Notes: a model not told the origin generated them from the letters alone. DNA of 64,000 bases from Candidatus Cloacimonetes bacterium HGW-Cloacimonetes-2 (GCA_002842035.1 PHBP01000005.1:124001-188000); one strand, 5' to 3'. Shown: positions 18,896-27,971, numbered from the stretch's first letter. Numbers and translations are program-made.

Positions 18896-19530
18896 TGATT
18901 ACTCCATAAGTTTCTCATAATGCGTATCTTGTCTCTCAGACTCTGGCTGTCCTGGCATTCACCAAAATAGCGGATCATACAGATATTTTTGGCTCCGGCA
19001 GCCAGTACTTCATCGAACTTATCGGGAAAGATTCCCCCAATCGCCACGATCGGATGCTGCGCCATTGCAATTACTTGTGCTAACTGAGCGGTGCCCACCG
19101 GAGGATCGGGGATTGCCTTGGCAACCGTCGGATAGACCGGCCCGAAGCTTATATAATCCGGATTTTCACAGCCGGTCTCGATTTCATCGTATAGGCTATA
19201 GAACTGCTCGAGCGAGTGAGTCGATACGCCTATCAGTTTATCCGGCATCAATTTGCGTGCATCAGTCCAATGGATATCCTGCGGACCCAGATGCAGGCCG
19301 TCGGCATCCGCCAAAAGGCAGAGATCGAGCCTGTCATTGATCATAAAGCGGGTCTTGCTATTCCTGCAGAGATCCTTCAGGAGTTTCGCCAAAAGCAGGT
19401 AATCCCGGTCGCAGATCGTTTTATCACGCAGTTGCAGCATCGGAACCTCTTCCTCTACGCAGATTTTGGTAAATTCCCGATAACCCAGTCGTGGTCTGGT
19501 CATCACTATATAGAGCCCAAAGTCTGTCAC
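18892..19530 (-). CDS. thiE: thiamine-phosphate synthase ThiE
   Basis: 212 residues, TIM barrel. Signatures are QLRDK, FMINDRLDLCLLADADGLHLGPQD, IGVSTHS, YISFGPVYPT and VAIGGI. It couples HMP-PP with thiazole phosphate to thiamin phosphate. It overlaps thi4 upstream and thiC downstream by four bases each, so translation is coupled. Confidence 0.95.
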   Translation of the reverse strand: MTDFGLYIVMTRPRLGYREFTKICVEEEVPMLQLRDKTICDRDYLLLAKLLKDLCRNSKTRFMINDRLDLCLLADADGLHLGPQDIHWTDARKLMPDKLIGVSTHSLEQFYSLYDEIETGCENPDYISFGPVYPTVAKAIPDPPVGTAQLAQVIAMAQHPIVAIGGIFPDKFDEVLAAGAKNICMIRYFGECQDSQSLRDKIRIMRNLWSNQ

Positions 19531-20306
19531 TTCAGGCTCCCGGAGAGGCTGGCGCTGATCATCATTGCGGCTTTTACTCCCGAGAGCAGCATTCCGCCGA
19601 AGATCGGACCCATTCTGTTGCTACCGCTTACACCGCAGGCTGCCATCCCGGATACAAATAGCCCGGGATAAATCTCACCGGTGTATTCGACGCAGGCTTT
19701 TTCCCCTGCTTCGGCATTCATCGAGCGCTCATAAGACATCGTATCGCCCGGGAGATTCAGCTTAACCGGATTCTTACGTGTGAGTACGCTGACCACTTCG
19801 CTGGGGTGGCCTGTTGCATCCAAAACGATTGAAGAGCATAGCGATAGCGGATCCACGTGCATCCCGAGCTTGCTTACCGGAGTCCAGTTGATGACTACTC
19901 CGCTGACGCGCTCGTCCTTGTGCAGGACGTCCTCCATCGATATTCCGCTAAAGATGGCAGCACCGCGGTGTGCAGCCTGATAGATCAGCGCGGAGGTGGC
20001 TTCTACGGCATCAACCGTGTAAAGCCCTTGTTCTGCTTGCAGATACTTGATCCCATAGCGATCCAGGATTGGCAGTACTTCGGCTTGGACAACGATTGAA
20101 TTGAAGAGCATAGCACCGCCCCACATCCCGCCTCCGGGAGCGAGCTTGCCTTCGATCAGGCAGGTTTTGATCCCTTCCCGGGCGAGTTCAGCAGCACAAA
20201 TCAAGCCGCTGGGACCGCCTCCCACAATTATTACGTCGGTCCGCAAATTTGCTTGCAGTTTGTCAAACCATCTCTCGCAGATGGCTTTGGAGATTGTGTA
20301 CTCCAT
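19527..20306 (-). CDS. thi4: Thi4-family thiazole synthase, His-type (sulfide-dependent, non-suicidal by motif)
   Basis: 259 residues. The Rossmann motif VIIVGGGPSGLICAAELA binds NAD, followed by EGKLAPGGGMWGGAMLFN and the C-terminal GMAACGVSGSNRMGPIFGGML. In yeast Thi4 an active-site Cys donates its sulfur and the enzyme dies; archaeal and many anaerobic bacterial enzymes have His there and use free sulfide catalytically. Here the corresponding segment reads LGMHVDPLSL, with His. So the enzyme should make the thiazole from NAD, glycine and sulfide. It is the first gene of the operon, directly after the TPP riboswitch; no thiG or thiH is present in the window. Confidence 0.92.
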   Translation of the reverse strand: MEYTISKAICERWFDKLQANLRTDVIIVGGGPSGLICAAELAREGIKTCLIEGKLAPGGGMWGGAMLFNSIVVQAEVLPILDRYGIKYLQAEQGLYTVDAVEATSALIYQAAHRGAAIFSGISMEDVLHKDERVSGVVINWTPVSKLGMHVDPLSLCSSIVLDATGHPSEVVSVLTRKNPVKLNLPGDTMSYERSMNAEAGEKACVEYTGEIYPGLFVSGMAACGVSGSNRMGPIFGGMLLSGVKAAMMISASLSGSLK

Positions 20307-20354
20307 ACTATTTCCCCTTTATTTTATTGGGGGTAAGTGAGTTAGCGCCTTCGA

Positions 20355-20456
20355 GCGGCATCGGTGTGATGCGTCATTCTCCCTATCGCCGGTATTATCC
20401 GGATCAGGTTCGAAGGGTATTATCTCAGCCGAAGTTTCCTTCAGCACCCCTGTATT
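20355..20456 (-). promoter_or_regulatory. TPP riboswitch (THI element) controlling thi4-thiE-thiC-thiD
   Basis: On the minus strand the aptamer landmarks appear in order: CAGGGGTGC (20452-20444), a short stem AAGGAAACTT, CTGAGA (20429-20424), ATACCCTTCGAACCTGATC, GGATAATACCGGCG and AGGGA...TGACGCATCAC. It ends about 50 bases before the thi4 start codon, so control of translation initiation or a short terminator-type switch are both possible; I see no T-run hairpin. Confidence 0.95.
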
Positions 20457-20462
20457 AATTCC

Positions 20463-20491
20463 CAAAATTACCATCCTGCCCGGCTTGTCAA
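20463..20491 (-). promoter_or_regulatory. promoter of the thiamin operon, TTGACA - 17 bp - ATTTTG
   Basis: Perfect TTGACA at 20491-20486 on the minus strand with a weak AT-rich hexamer 17 bases downstream, placed just before the first bases of the TPP aptamer. Confidence 0.5.
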
Positions 20492-20520
20492 TGCTTTAAT
20501 GCTAGAGACCGGCTATCTCA

Positions 20521-20600
20521 TTCTTGCTCTTTGGATTCTGAGGTGATCCTCTGGTGATTCCCTAGTGATCCCCTAGTGGCGACAAGGGGATCACCAGACA
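20521..20600 (-). repeat. 75-bp intergenic repeat, copy 1
   Basis: Reverse-oriented copy of the family built on 11-bp units of ctaggggatca type. On the plus strand it reads as successive gtgatcc(t/c)ct and gtgattccct units, then agtggcgaca, then aggggatcacca. Flanks resemble the other copies (27124, 47325, 53446). It lies in the divergent gap between the thi operon and the MutS-like gene. Confidence 0.8.
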
Positions 20601-20683
20601 AATGCGAGGGGATGACCGGATATATCAAGCAGCAGGAAAAGCTAAGTGGCGGATCAATTGGAACACCGGCGTGGATAAAATGA

Positions 20684-20712
20684 TTGACAGACAATCAGCT
20701 TTGGGATTAATA
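20684..20712 (+). promoter_or_regulatory. promoter of the MutS-like gene operon, TTGACA - 17 bp - TTAATA
   Basis: TTGACA at 20684-20689 and TTAATA at 20707-20712 are 17 bases apart, about 80 bases before the first start codon of the five-gene operon. Confidence 0.5.
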
Positions 20713-20792
20713 GTGCGGACAGCTTATCTTGTCTTTTACCCTGAAGATATTCTGGCAAAGAGCGGATAAATTATATTACTACAAATAGATAG

Positions 20793-22379
20793 ATGGTTGC
20801 TATGAACAAGGAATTGCGCAAGGCATTGGCACTGGATCAGATTTTTGAACTGATCACACTAGAGGGTGAAATGCTCTCTCAGGCGCGTCACGCCGGTCTG
20901 AAAGCTGAAACTGGCGATATAAACCGGTTGCGGGCAGATTATGCCCGGATCGGGGATTTGATGCGTCTTGCCACTGATAACGCCAGGCTACGCAAATTGG
21001 AATCGCTCCTGCCTCATTTCGGTGTGCCTGCTATTCCTCAGCCCGGAGATCTTCTTGGGATGGGTGAACTCTTTGAAATCAAAAGCTTTATCTATCACTA
21101 TCGTCAACTTGTGGCATTTTGCCGTGAGCATAAACTAAATAAGAACTACGATTTTCCGGAGCTTGAAGCGCTCTACAAAAAGCTCGATCCGGAGGGGCTG
21201 AATCTGCCGAGTTTCCGGCTATGCCCGGCATTTTCCGCAGAACTGGCAAAGCTCTACGGCAATCGAGACGAGCTGCAGCTAAAGCTTAAAACTCAGACTG
21301 CCAAAGACTTGAAAGCAGCAGCTAAGAGCCTTGAGCTTCCGCATCTCAAAGAAGAATTTGTGATCTCCCGCGCTCGTAAAGATCTGGCGGATAAACTAAT
21401 CGCAAGCGGGCTCTACCACCTTGCCTCAGAGGATATTGCCAATCTGCGTTTCCGTCTGGCAGAAAGCGAGGAGTCAGCGCAAATTACGCAGCAACTTGCT
21501 AGCCTGCTAAAGGCGGTGAAAGCCGCGGAAGAGAAAGTACTGCAGAGCCTTACAGATAACATACTACTCGCCAAAGAGCAGCTAAAGGTTGCAATAGAAT
21601 CGGTATCTCGCTTCTCTTGGGATTTCTTGAGAGCAGAATTTGGAATCAGATACCACTGCTGTATTCCCAAGCTCAACGAGGCTGGCGCGATCCGGCTCAA
21701 AGCCGCGCGAAATCTGGCAACTCAGCTCTGTCTGGAGCAGCAAGACAGGCAATATCAGGCGCAGGATCTGGATTTTGGCAGCCGGGTAAGCCTGATCACC
21801 GGACCCAATATGGGCGGGAAGACCAATATTTTGGTCACTTTGGGACAGCACGCCCAGATGGCTCGACTGGCGATCCCCTTGGCATCAAAGGCAGCGGAAC
21901 TACCAGTATTTGACCACGTATCATACAATTACAATCCGCATCAGGAAAATCTCAGCAGTTTTGGCAGGGAGATCATCGGGCTCAAACAAGCGCTTTCCGC
22001 AGGGCAGCGTAGTCTCATCCTGCTCGATGAATTTGCCAAGGGTACCAATCCCACCGAAGGCGAAGCATTGAGCTCTGCAGTGCTGCTGCATCTGCTCGGA
22101 ACGGATCATTATTGCGTTGCTGCCACGCACTTTACAGCTCCGGCTATGCTAAAGGATATTGCCCAGTACGTGATGGCGGGACTAAAGGAAGACTCCTTGG
22201 CAAAGCTCGCAGAACACAGTGACTTAGCGCAGCGTTTGAAGCTTTTATCCGAGGCAATGGATTACCGATTGATCCGGCTCAAAAAGAATCAGGCTCCTCC
22301 AATGGCGGCCATCCGGATTGCCCGGGCTTTAGGACTCCCCAAGGAGATATTGGATATTTTGGAAGGTATTAATGATTAG
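20793..22379 (+). CDS. MutS-like ATPase (MutS domain V without mismatch-recognition domain)
   Basis: 528 residues (525 if the ATG at 20802 is used). The N-terminal 320 residues are mostly helical and lack the mismatch-binding domain I. The ABC-type ATPase has Walker A GPNMGGKT (about residues 336-343), Walker B LILLDEFAKGTNP and the H-loop ATHFTAP. There is no Smr domain, so it is not a full MutS2. MutS-like ATPases of this size include KamC, the reactivase ATPase of lysine 5,6-aminomutase in lysine-fermenting anaerobes such as Cloacimonas; no kam genes are near, so this remains a possibility only. Its stop overlaps the ThrE N-half start by eight bases. Confidence 0.85.
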   Translation: MVAMNKELRKALALDQIFELITLEGEMLSQARHAGLKAETGDINRLRADYARIGDLMRLATDNARLRKLESLLPHFGVPAIPQPGDLLGMGELFEIKSFIYHYRQLVAFCREHKLNKNYDFPELEALYKKLDPEGLNLPSFRLCPAFSAELAKLYGNRDELQLKLKTQTAKDLKAAAKSLELPHLKEEFVISRARKDLADKLIASGLYHLASEDIANLRFRLAESEESAQITQQLASLLKAVKAAEEKVLQSLTDNILLAKEQLKVAIESVSRFSWDFLRAEFGIRYHCCIPKLNEAGAIRLKAARNLATQLCLEQQDRQYQAQDLDFGSRVSLITGPNMGGKTNILVTLGQHAQMARLAIPLASKAAELPVFDHVSYNYNPHQENLSSFGREIIGLKQALSAGQRSLILLDEFAKGTNPTEGEALSSAVLLHLLGTDHYCVAATHFTAPAMLKDIAQYVMAGLKEDSLAKLAEHSDLAQRLKLLSEAMDYRLIRLKKNQAPPMAAIRIARALGLPKEILDILEGIND

Positions 22380-23151
22380 TATCAAAGAGGTTACAGAGCT
22401 GGCACTGGAAAGCGCCAGGATCATCTTGCAGAGCGGAGGTACCACAAATCGCTGCGAGAAGATTATGAGCCGGGTTTGCGCTGTCTTCGGCTATCACAAG
22501 ACGGAGTCCTTCGTGACGCCTACCGGACTCTTCATCACAGTGATGGACAAGGATCACACAGCCAATACGCAGCTTATGCGCATTGAAACCAGACGGATCG
22601 ATCTGGGCAAGATCAGTCAATTGACCAGGTATATAAACGAGCTTTCCCAATGCGGCAAGAAAGGCAATTGTCCGGATTACTCCGAGGTGATGCGGCGCTT
22701 GAAAGAGATCGATGCCTTCAGTCCTTATCCGGAGTGGTTGAAGCTGCTTTTGGGCGGGCTAACCTCTGCCTGTTTCTGTCTGCTTTTTGGCGGTAGCTGG
22801 CTGGAGACGGGAGTGGCGTATCTGGTGGGTCTAATGGTGAGTATCTCGCTGCGCTATATCGCCATCCTGCAGGTCAATAGCTTCCTCACCAATGCCTTGG
22901 GAGCAGCTTTGATAGTGCTCTTTGCCAAGACTTTGGATCTTTATATCATTGGGATCAAGCTGGATACGATCATCATCGGGGGAATAATGCTCCTGGTGCC
23001 GGGGCTGGCGATTACCAATGCGATGCGCGATATGATGAGCGGTGATTTGGTCTCGGGAACAGCCAGGGCGATCGAAGCTTTCCTGATCTCGGTGGCAATT
23101 GCGGCAGGATCCGGCTCGATGCTAAAGATTTGGTCGCTGGTGGGGTACTAA
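22372..23151 (+). CDS. ThrE/YjjP-type exporter, N-terminal half (DUF1212)
   Basis: 259 residues. The soluble N-terminus carries SGGTTNRCEKIM, the conserved (S/G)G.(S/T).R.E motif of the DUF1212/ThrE family. About five transmembrane segments follow, with LLVPGLAITNAMRDMMSGDLVSG near the C-terminus, the signature that precedes the last helices. The family exports threonine/serine (ThrE) or works with YjjB in succinate export (YjjP). The C-terminal half is encoded separately three bases downstream, so the transporter is split as in YjjP/YjjB. Confidence 0.9.
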   Translation: MISIKEVTELALESARIILQSGGTTNRCEKIMSRVCAVFGYHKTESFVTPTGLFITVMDKDHTANTQLMRIETRRIDLGKISQLTRYINELSQCGKKGNCPDYSEVMRRLKEIDAFSPYPEWLKLLLGGLTSACFCLLFGGSWLETGVAYLVGLMVSISLRYIAILQVNSFLTNALGAALIVLFAKTLDLYIIGIKLDTIIIGGIMLLVPGLAITNAMRDMMSGDLVSGTARAIEAFLISVAIAAGSGSMLKIWSLVGY

Positions 23152-23153
23152 AA

Positions 23154-23606
23154 ATGCGGCCATTTGATTCACTTACACTTATGCAGTTTCTATGGGCTGC
23201 GCTCTCCATCTTTGGTTTTGCTATCCGCACCAATCTCAAAGGCTTTAGCATCCTGCTTACAGCGCTGGGTGGGGGACTGTCCTGGGCTTTTTACCTGATT
23301 AGCCTGTACTATACCAAGTCGCCGTTGCTTTCTGTGCTGATTTCGACTATATTGGTTTGTAGCTACTCGGAATTGGTGGCTCCCAGATTCAAGACGCCGG
23401 TCTCGGTATTTGTGATCTGCGCGATCATACCACTGGTGCCCGGAAGCGGGCTTTATTACACGATGCGGGCATATCTGGATCAAAATATGACAGAAGCTTC
23501 CTCCAGGATGTTGCAGACCTTGATGATCGCAGGCACAATCTCCATCGGAATCGCCATAGTCTCTTCGGTCACCAATCTTATCCACCGGGTAATGAATAAG
23601 TTATAG
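23154..23606 (+). CDS. ThrE/YjjB-type exporter, C-terminal half (DUF3815)
   Basis: 150 residues from ATG 23154, two bases after the stop of the N-half; an earlier in-frame GTG/ATG at 23130 would overlap it. Four to five transmembrane helices are seen, with the family motif IIPLVPGSGLYYTMRAYL. It completes the two-part amino-acid or dicarboxylate exporter with the preceding gene. Confidence 0.9.
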   Translation: MRPFDSLTLMQFLWAALSIFGFAIRTNLKGFSILLTALGGGLSWAFYLISLYYTKSPLLSVLISTILVCSYSELVAPRFKTPVSVFVICAIIPLVPGSGLYYTMRAYLDQNMTEASSRMLQTLMIAGTISIGIAIVSSVTNLIHRVMNKL

Positions 23607-23619
23607 GAGATAATTATAT

Positions 23620-24426
23620 ATGTATAAATCAGTTAAACAGAGCCAGATGGAGGAGCGTATCCTCAAGAGACTATCAGGGAAACCTCTTCAGGCAGCCGAA
23701 CTACTGTTTGCGGATGAAGAACTGCAAGCTCTGCAGGAATACGCAAACATAGTGTCCATCAAGCGCCTGGGCTACAACGACCACGGTCCTGTCCATATGC
23801 GCAAGGCGACTTACTATACGATCAAGCTATTCAGCTTGCTTACCGATGCAGGGATTCAGATGAATCTCGAGAAGGAAGGACTGGGTACTGCCGAGGATTC
23901 GCTCGTAGCAGTGCTTTTTGCCTCTCTGTTGCACGATCTGGGGATGTCCATTGCCCGTGATTCTCACGAGATGCTCAGCATCCAGCTTGCCACTCCCTAT
24001 ATCGAGAAAGTAATCAACCAAGTCTATCCTGAGGGCCCCCTGATTCTCAAGACAGCCCTGAAGTCACTCGCCATTGAAGGCATCTTTGGACATATGGCAA
24101 ATCGCAAGATTCACTCTCTGGAAGCAGGACTTGTGCTGATCGGAGACGGTTGCGATATGGAGAAGGGACGCGCCCGCATACCCAGTATGCTCTCCGGAGT
24201 GCCCCGGGTCGGCGATATTCACCGCACCTCTGCCAGTGCCATCCAAAAGGTGAAGATCACCAAGGGAACGGAAAAGCCCATCAATATTACGGTTGAGATG
24301 AGTGCATCGGTCGGCTTCTTCCAGATCGAGGAAGTCTTCTTCCCCAAGATCAACATCAGCCCCGTCAAGCCCTACATCGAGCTCTACGCTGGAGTGCCCG
24401 AGCGTGAGATGCTCAAATATCTGTAA
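23620..24426 (+). CDS. HD-domain metal-dependent phosphohydrolase
   Basis: 268 residues with an aggag ribosome site. The HD motif is complete: His55/His59 in NDHGPVHMRKA, His105-Asp106 in LLHDLGMS, His116, and Asp near 180 in GDGCDMEKGR. The C-terminal 90 residues form a separate beta-rich part (VKITKGTEKPINITVEMS). Archaeal and bacterial relatives are annotated only as HD phosphohydrolases; the substrate could be a nucleotide. It stands in the operon after the split exporter and before the transglutaminase-like protein. Confidence 0.88.
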   Translation: MYKSVKQSQMEERILKRLSGKPLQAAELLFADEELQALQEYANIVSIKRLGYNDHGPVHMRKATYYTIKLFSLLTDAGIQMNLEKEGLGTAEDSLVAVLFASLLHDLGMSIARDSHEMLSIQLATPYIEKVINQVYPEGPLILKTALKSLAIEGIFGHMANRKIHSLEAGLVLIGDGCDMEKGRARIPSMLSGVPRVGDIHRTSASAIQKVKITKGTEKPINITVEMSASVGFFQIEEVFFPKINISPVKPYIELYAGVPEREMLKYL

Positions 24427-24452
24427 ATCATATCTGATATAGAGGTAGATCA

Positions 24453-27014
24453 ATGTCTCTTTTTAGGCTCTTTGTCATAATAGTCATATTGTCATTATGC
24501 GGCATCCTTGTCGCAGCACTCCCGGCTGAACTCACTGCCCAGGGCAATCCCGAGCTTTACAATAGCCTCAGGACCAAGGCATTAGGCAATCTCAACCTGC
24601 TTTCACGTCAACAACAGAGAGATTATACCCGCCTGCTGGATAGCTATCCCGATGCTTTGATGGCTTATCTGATAGCTTATGAGCCGGATAGCAACCTGGC
24701 AATGAGCAATCCCGGGAACATCCTCAGCAATTACCAGGCAAGCCTCGAAGTCCTGGAATACACTGGCTTGAACTATTCTCCTGAATTCTATCTCTCCTAT
24801 GTGGCAAAGATTACCGTCTCGGACGAGACTATCTCCCTCTATCGCAAGAACTTCCTGGATAGCGGACTGCGCGAGATTCTGCACAACTATCCCGATGAGA
24901 CCGAGCGTTATCGCCAGGTGGCTCTCTGGTGCGTGAAGAAGCTGCGCTTTCAGCCTACTTCCGGTAGGGATCAAAATCCCATCGATATTGCTTATTATTC
25001 GCTCACCGGACGCTGCGAAGAGATGCAGATTCTCTTTGTGGCAGCAGCCCGCACTGTGGGCATTCCGTCCCGTCCGGCTTCCACTCCCTGGTGGGCTCAT
25101 ATCGATAACAACCACGCCTGGGCAGAGATCTTTATCCAAGATGCCTGGCATTACACCGGCGATATGGATGCAGCTCATTTTCCTGATCAGACCTGGTTTA
25201 GCGGTATGATCGACAAGACAGTCCTGATTCTGGCGGATGGATCGATGGCAACCGAAGGCGAGGAAGTGCTGGGACGCGGGCGTTATGATACCTTGATCAA
25301 TTCCACTAGAAACTATGCCAAAGAGCGCACCCGCACCATCAGAATCTCCTCAAAAAACGCCGATGGCACCGGCATTGCAGATCTTTTGATCACACCCCTG
25401 GTGTATAATTGGGGCAGCCTGCGTGCTATCACCAGTATCCAGGCAGATTCCACAGGAAGCAGGACTCTCAGCGTGGGCAGAGGAGCCTTTTTCCTGATGC
25501 TTTCCCGAGGTGAAGAGCGTGCTTTGGTGCCGATTGCGTCAGATCCCGGAAATCTGGATATTATTGCAGTTGTAGGCAATTACCAGCCAGAAGACGCTCC
25601 AGCAGGATCTACTATTGCTCGCTTGAGTCGTGACAGACTGCCCGATCAGTATCTGGTGATGGATTATCCCGGCAACGAGATGATCTGGCAACAGGCTCCG
25701 GAAAGCTGGAACACCGCGGCAAACCAAGCAAAAGCCGAGATCGCAGAAAACCTGCAAGCCTTTGAAAACAGAACACTTCCATCTTGGTTTGAGCCTGTGG
25801 ATAGCCTTTATACTCAGGTCTATCGCGAGACTCGGGGCAATTGGACTGCTTTCTTTAATTTCATTTCCCGGCATCGTCCACTCCCCCAGCCGTTTATTGA
25901 ACTGCTGGCAAATGGAGATCCCAAACTGCTCTGGCAAGCTCAGAGCTGGCTCTTTGAAGCACTTTACAATTTCTATCTTGAACACCAACAGACCTTTGCA
26001 GCGCTTTCTGCGGAAGACCGCCAAATCCTCTTTGATCCCACCGTCTATTTCGAGGAATTACCCACCCCTCAGAGACCCTTTTCCCGCAATCCGACGCTCT
26101 ACCCAAAGTTCTTTAGGGTGAGAGGTAACAGTGACTTACAAAAGACTCAGCGGGTGATCGACAAGCTCTCCCGCCGCTTTGAGATAGATGCCTCCAAGGC
26201 TCTTTCCGGCTTGATTCCGCTGGACATTGCGGTCAAGCAGGACTACCTTTCCGGATATCAATTCCGCATCCTTGCCGTTTCTGCCTTGAGAGCAAATGGC
26301 ATTCCTGCTCAGTTCAGCCGCATTCCGGACGCTATCGAAGTGCTCCTCGATGATGAGTGGCAGTATTATAATGTCAAGACCAATAGTATCTACGATCCTT
26401 CGCAAGACACTCAGGAAGAGAGCATTACGAAGAGAATCTGGATCGGTGATGCGGAAGGTTTACCGCTACAACTTTCCCCTGATCAGATGAAACTTTCCAT
26501 CGTATCCGGACAGCAACTCTATCCCGTCAATCGTGAGTTAAATTACCTTGGCAATGGCTTTTACGAAGCATCCGTCTCTCCTGCCGGGATTTATCTGCAG
26601 ATTGGCTATCGCGTTTCTGATTCCCGCACTATCTATGCCCTGGGCTGGCTGCGTCCCACGGAAGAAACCACCAGCTTTAGTTTGGAACAATACCCGCGTA
26701 GCTGGTTACCTGCCGAAGATGCTACCCTGGCGTTACTGGAAGGGGTTGATACACAGGGCTTTGATACAATCTTGTTGGGTCACGAAACCCAAGAAAACAG
26801 TATCCGTATCCTGGAAAAACTAGGCAATCGTAGAGTCCTCTTTTTAGACTACTCCGAGTATATCCAAGCAACTGAGACGCATCGCATTGCGCCTGCCTGG
26901 CGGGATCTGGTCAAAGCCGACTACTGGAACTCCCAGCGCACCATCACTTTGATCCGCGACGGAGAGACCTGGCAATCCTATGAAGGTTTCTGGGAACGAG
27001 TGCCACAGGAATAG
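24453..27014 (+). CDS. secreted transglutaminase-like protein with a second, degenerate copy
   Basis: 853 residues with a signal peptide (MSLFRLFVIIVILSLCGILV). The transglutaminase/protease core around residues 185-240 shows the triad: Cys in GRCEEMQILFVAAARTVGIP, His in NNHAWAE, and Asp in YTGDMDAAHF. A second region near residues 590-655 repeats the framework (YQFRILAVSALRANGIPAQ ... EVLLDDEWQYYNV) but lacks the Cys and His, so it is probably not catalytic. Beta-sandwich segments follow each core. Secreted members of this superfamily act as proteases, peptide N-glycanases or cross-linkers; the exact role is unknown. The gene is the last of the operon. Confidence 0.85.
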   Translation: MSLFRLFVIIVILSLCGILVAALPAELTAQGNPELYNSLRTKALGNLNLLSRQQQRDYTRLLDSYPDALMAYLIAYEPDSNLAMSNPGNILSNYQASLEVLEYTGLNYSPEFYLSYVAKITVSDETISLYRKNFLDSGLREILHNYPDETERYRQVALWCVKKLRFQPTSGRDQNPIDIAYYSLTGRCEEMQILFVAAARTVGIPSRPASTPWWAHIDNNHAWAEIFIQDAWHYTGDMDAAHFPDQTWFSGMIDKTVLILADGSMATEGEEVLGRGRYDTLINSTRNYAKERTRTIRISSKNADGTGIADLLITPLVYNWGSLRAITSIQADSTGSRTLSVGRGAFFLMLSRGEERALVPIASDPGNLDIIAVVGNYQPEDAPAGSTIARLSRDRLPDQYLVMDYPGNEMIWQQAPESWNTAANQAKAEIAENLQAFENRTLPSWFEPVDSLYTQVYRETRGNWTAFFNFISRHRPLPQPFIELLANGDPKLLWQAQSWLFEALYNFYLEHQQTFAALSAEDRQILFDPTVYFEELPTPQRPFSRNPTLYPKFFRVRGNSDLQKTQRVIDKLSRRFEIDASKALSGLIPLDIAVKQDYLSGYQFRILAVSALRANGIPAQFSRIPDAIEVLLDDEWQYYNVKTNSIYDPSQDTQEESITKRIWIGDAEGLPLQLSPDQMKLSIVSGQQLYPVNRELNYLGNGFYEASVSPAGIYLQIGYRVSDSRTIYALGWLRPTEETTSFSLEQYPRSWLPAEDATLALLEGVDTQGFDTILLGHETQENSIRILEKLGNRRVLFLDYSEYIQATETHRIAPAWRDLVKADYWNSQRTITLIRDGETWQSYEGFWERVPQE

Positions 27015-27123
27015 AGATACTATCCTATATCTAACTGCATATTACGCTTGAAAATGGCGAGGCGGTCATATCCATTTGTTTGCCCCTTGAAAGCAATCTC
27101 AATTATACTGGCATCCTCTTTCT

Positions 27124-27198
27124 TCCTGCTTGAATTCTTAGGTGATCCCCTAGTGATCCCCTAGTGATCCTCTGGTGACGACAAGGGAATCTCCAGAG
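27124..27198 (-). repeat. 75-bp intergenic repeat, copy 2
   Basis: Minus-oriented copy. The plus strand reads tcctgcttgaattcttag, then three gtgatcc(c/t)ct units, ggtgacgacaa, and gggaatctccagag. It lies in the 330-bp gap between convergent genes (transglutaminase-like and queE); the rest of that gap shows nothing recognisable. Confidence 0.85.
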
Positions 27199-27344
27199 CA
27201 GTACCAATTGATTGGCTGAGTATCCTATAGGGAAGCTAAGGCATTGCATTCAGGGAAGTACCACTCAACAAGTGACGATTCGTTATGATATCAAATCAGT
27301 TAAATTGGTTTTTTGGTGGGCTATTATTAAAAATTGGCGGGGAA

Positions 27345-27971
27345 CTACTGTATATTCAACAGCTTATGAAGCTGAAGCTGCAAGCGAACATTAAGCCCGT
27401 CACGGAGGATCCAGAGTGCCAGATCTTCAGCCTTTAGGAATCTGCTCACGGGTGAGAAGTGGATAGTTTTGCCCCACAAGGCGTTATCCTCAATGAACTT
27501 CAGCGCAAATTGATAGTCGTAGAATGTCGATAAGACAAACTTCAGTTCATCGTGCTCTTTCAGAAACTTCATGTTCCACTTCATAAAAGACTCGCCCTCA
27601 CCGCTGCCCGGGCATTTAACGTCAACTATCTTAATCACATAGTCCTGGATCTCTCCGAGATAGAGCGAGCCATTGGTCTCAAGAAGGATCTTGTAGTCTA
27701 GCTCATTAAGAGCAGAGATCAGCTCTGTAATCTCATCCTGCAAGACCGGTTCGCCGCCCGTAAGTTCAACCAGCTTAGCAGGATACTTCTGCACCTCGGA
27801 GATAATCTCGGGGATGGTCATCCGCTTGCCGGGGGCATGCGAATAGCGCGTATCACAATAGAGACAATCGAGATTGCAATCGGCTAACCTGATGAAAATG
27901 CAGGGATATCCGGCATAAGTTGATTCGCCTTGCAGGCTGTAGAAGATCTCGCAAATCTCGAGTGTAACCAT
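27345..27971 (-). CDS. queE: 7-carboxy-7-deazaguanine synthase QueE
   Basis: 208 residues. The N-terminal EIFYSLQGESTYAGYPCIF is the QueE signature, followed by the radical-SAM motif CNLDCLYC, VELTGGEPVLQ and LLETNGS. It rearranges carboxy-tetrahydropterin to CDG in the preQ0/queuosine pathway. It is the last gene of the bamA-to-queE operon and its start codon overlaps the mobB stop. No other que genes are in the window. Confidence 0.93.
   Translation of the reverse strand: MVTLEICEIFYSLQGESTYAGYPCIFIRLADCNLDCLYCDTRYSHAPGKRMTIPEIISEVQKYPAKLVELTGGEPVLQDEITELISALNELDYKILLETNGSLYLGEIQDYVIKIVDVKCPGSGEGESFMKWNMKFLKEHDELKFVLSTFYDYQFALKFIEDNALWGKTIHFSPVSRFLKAEDLALWILRDGLNVRLQLQLHKLLNIQ

Noticed and set aside
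20541-20600. Short tandem units as a possible CRISPR array (also at 27141, 47341 and 53466)
   Set aside because: Units are 11 bp and directly adjacent, with no unique spacers and no cas genes in the window.
20793-22379. Full-length MutS2
   Set aside because: The protein has 528 residues, no Smr domain and no typical clamp region.
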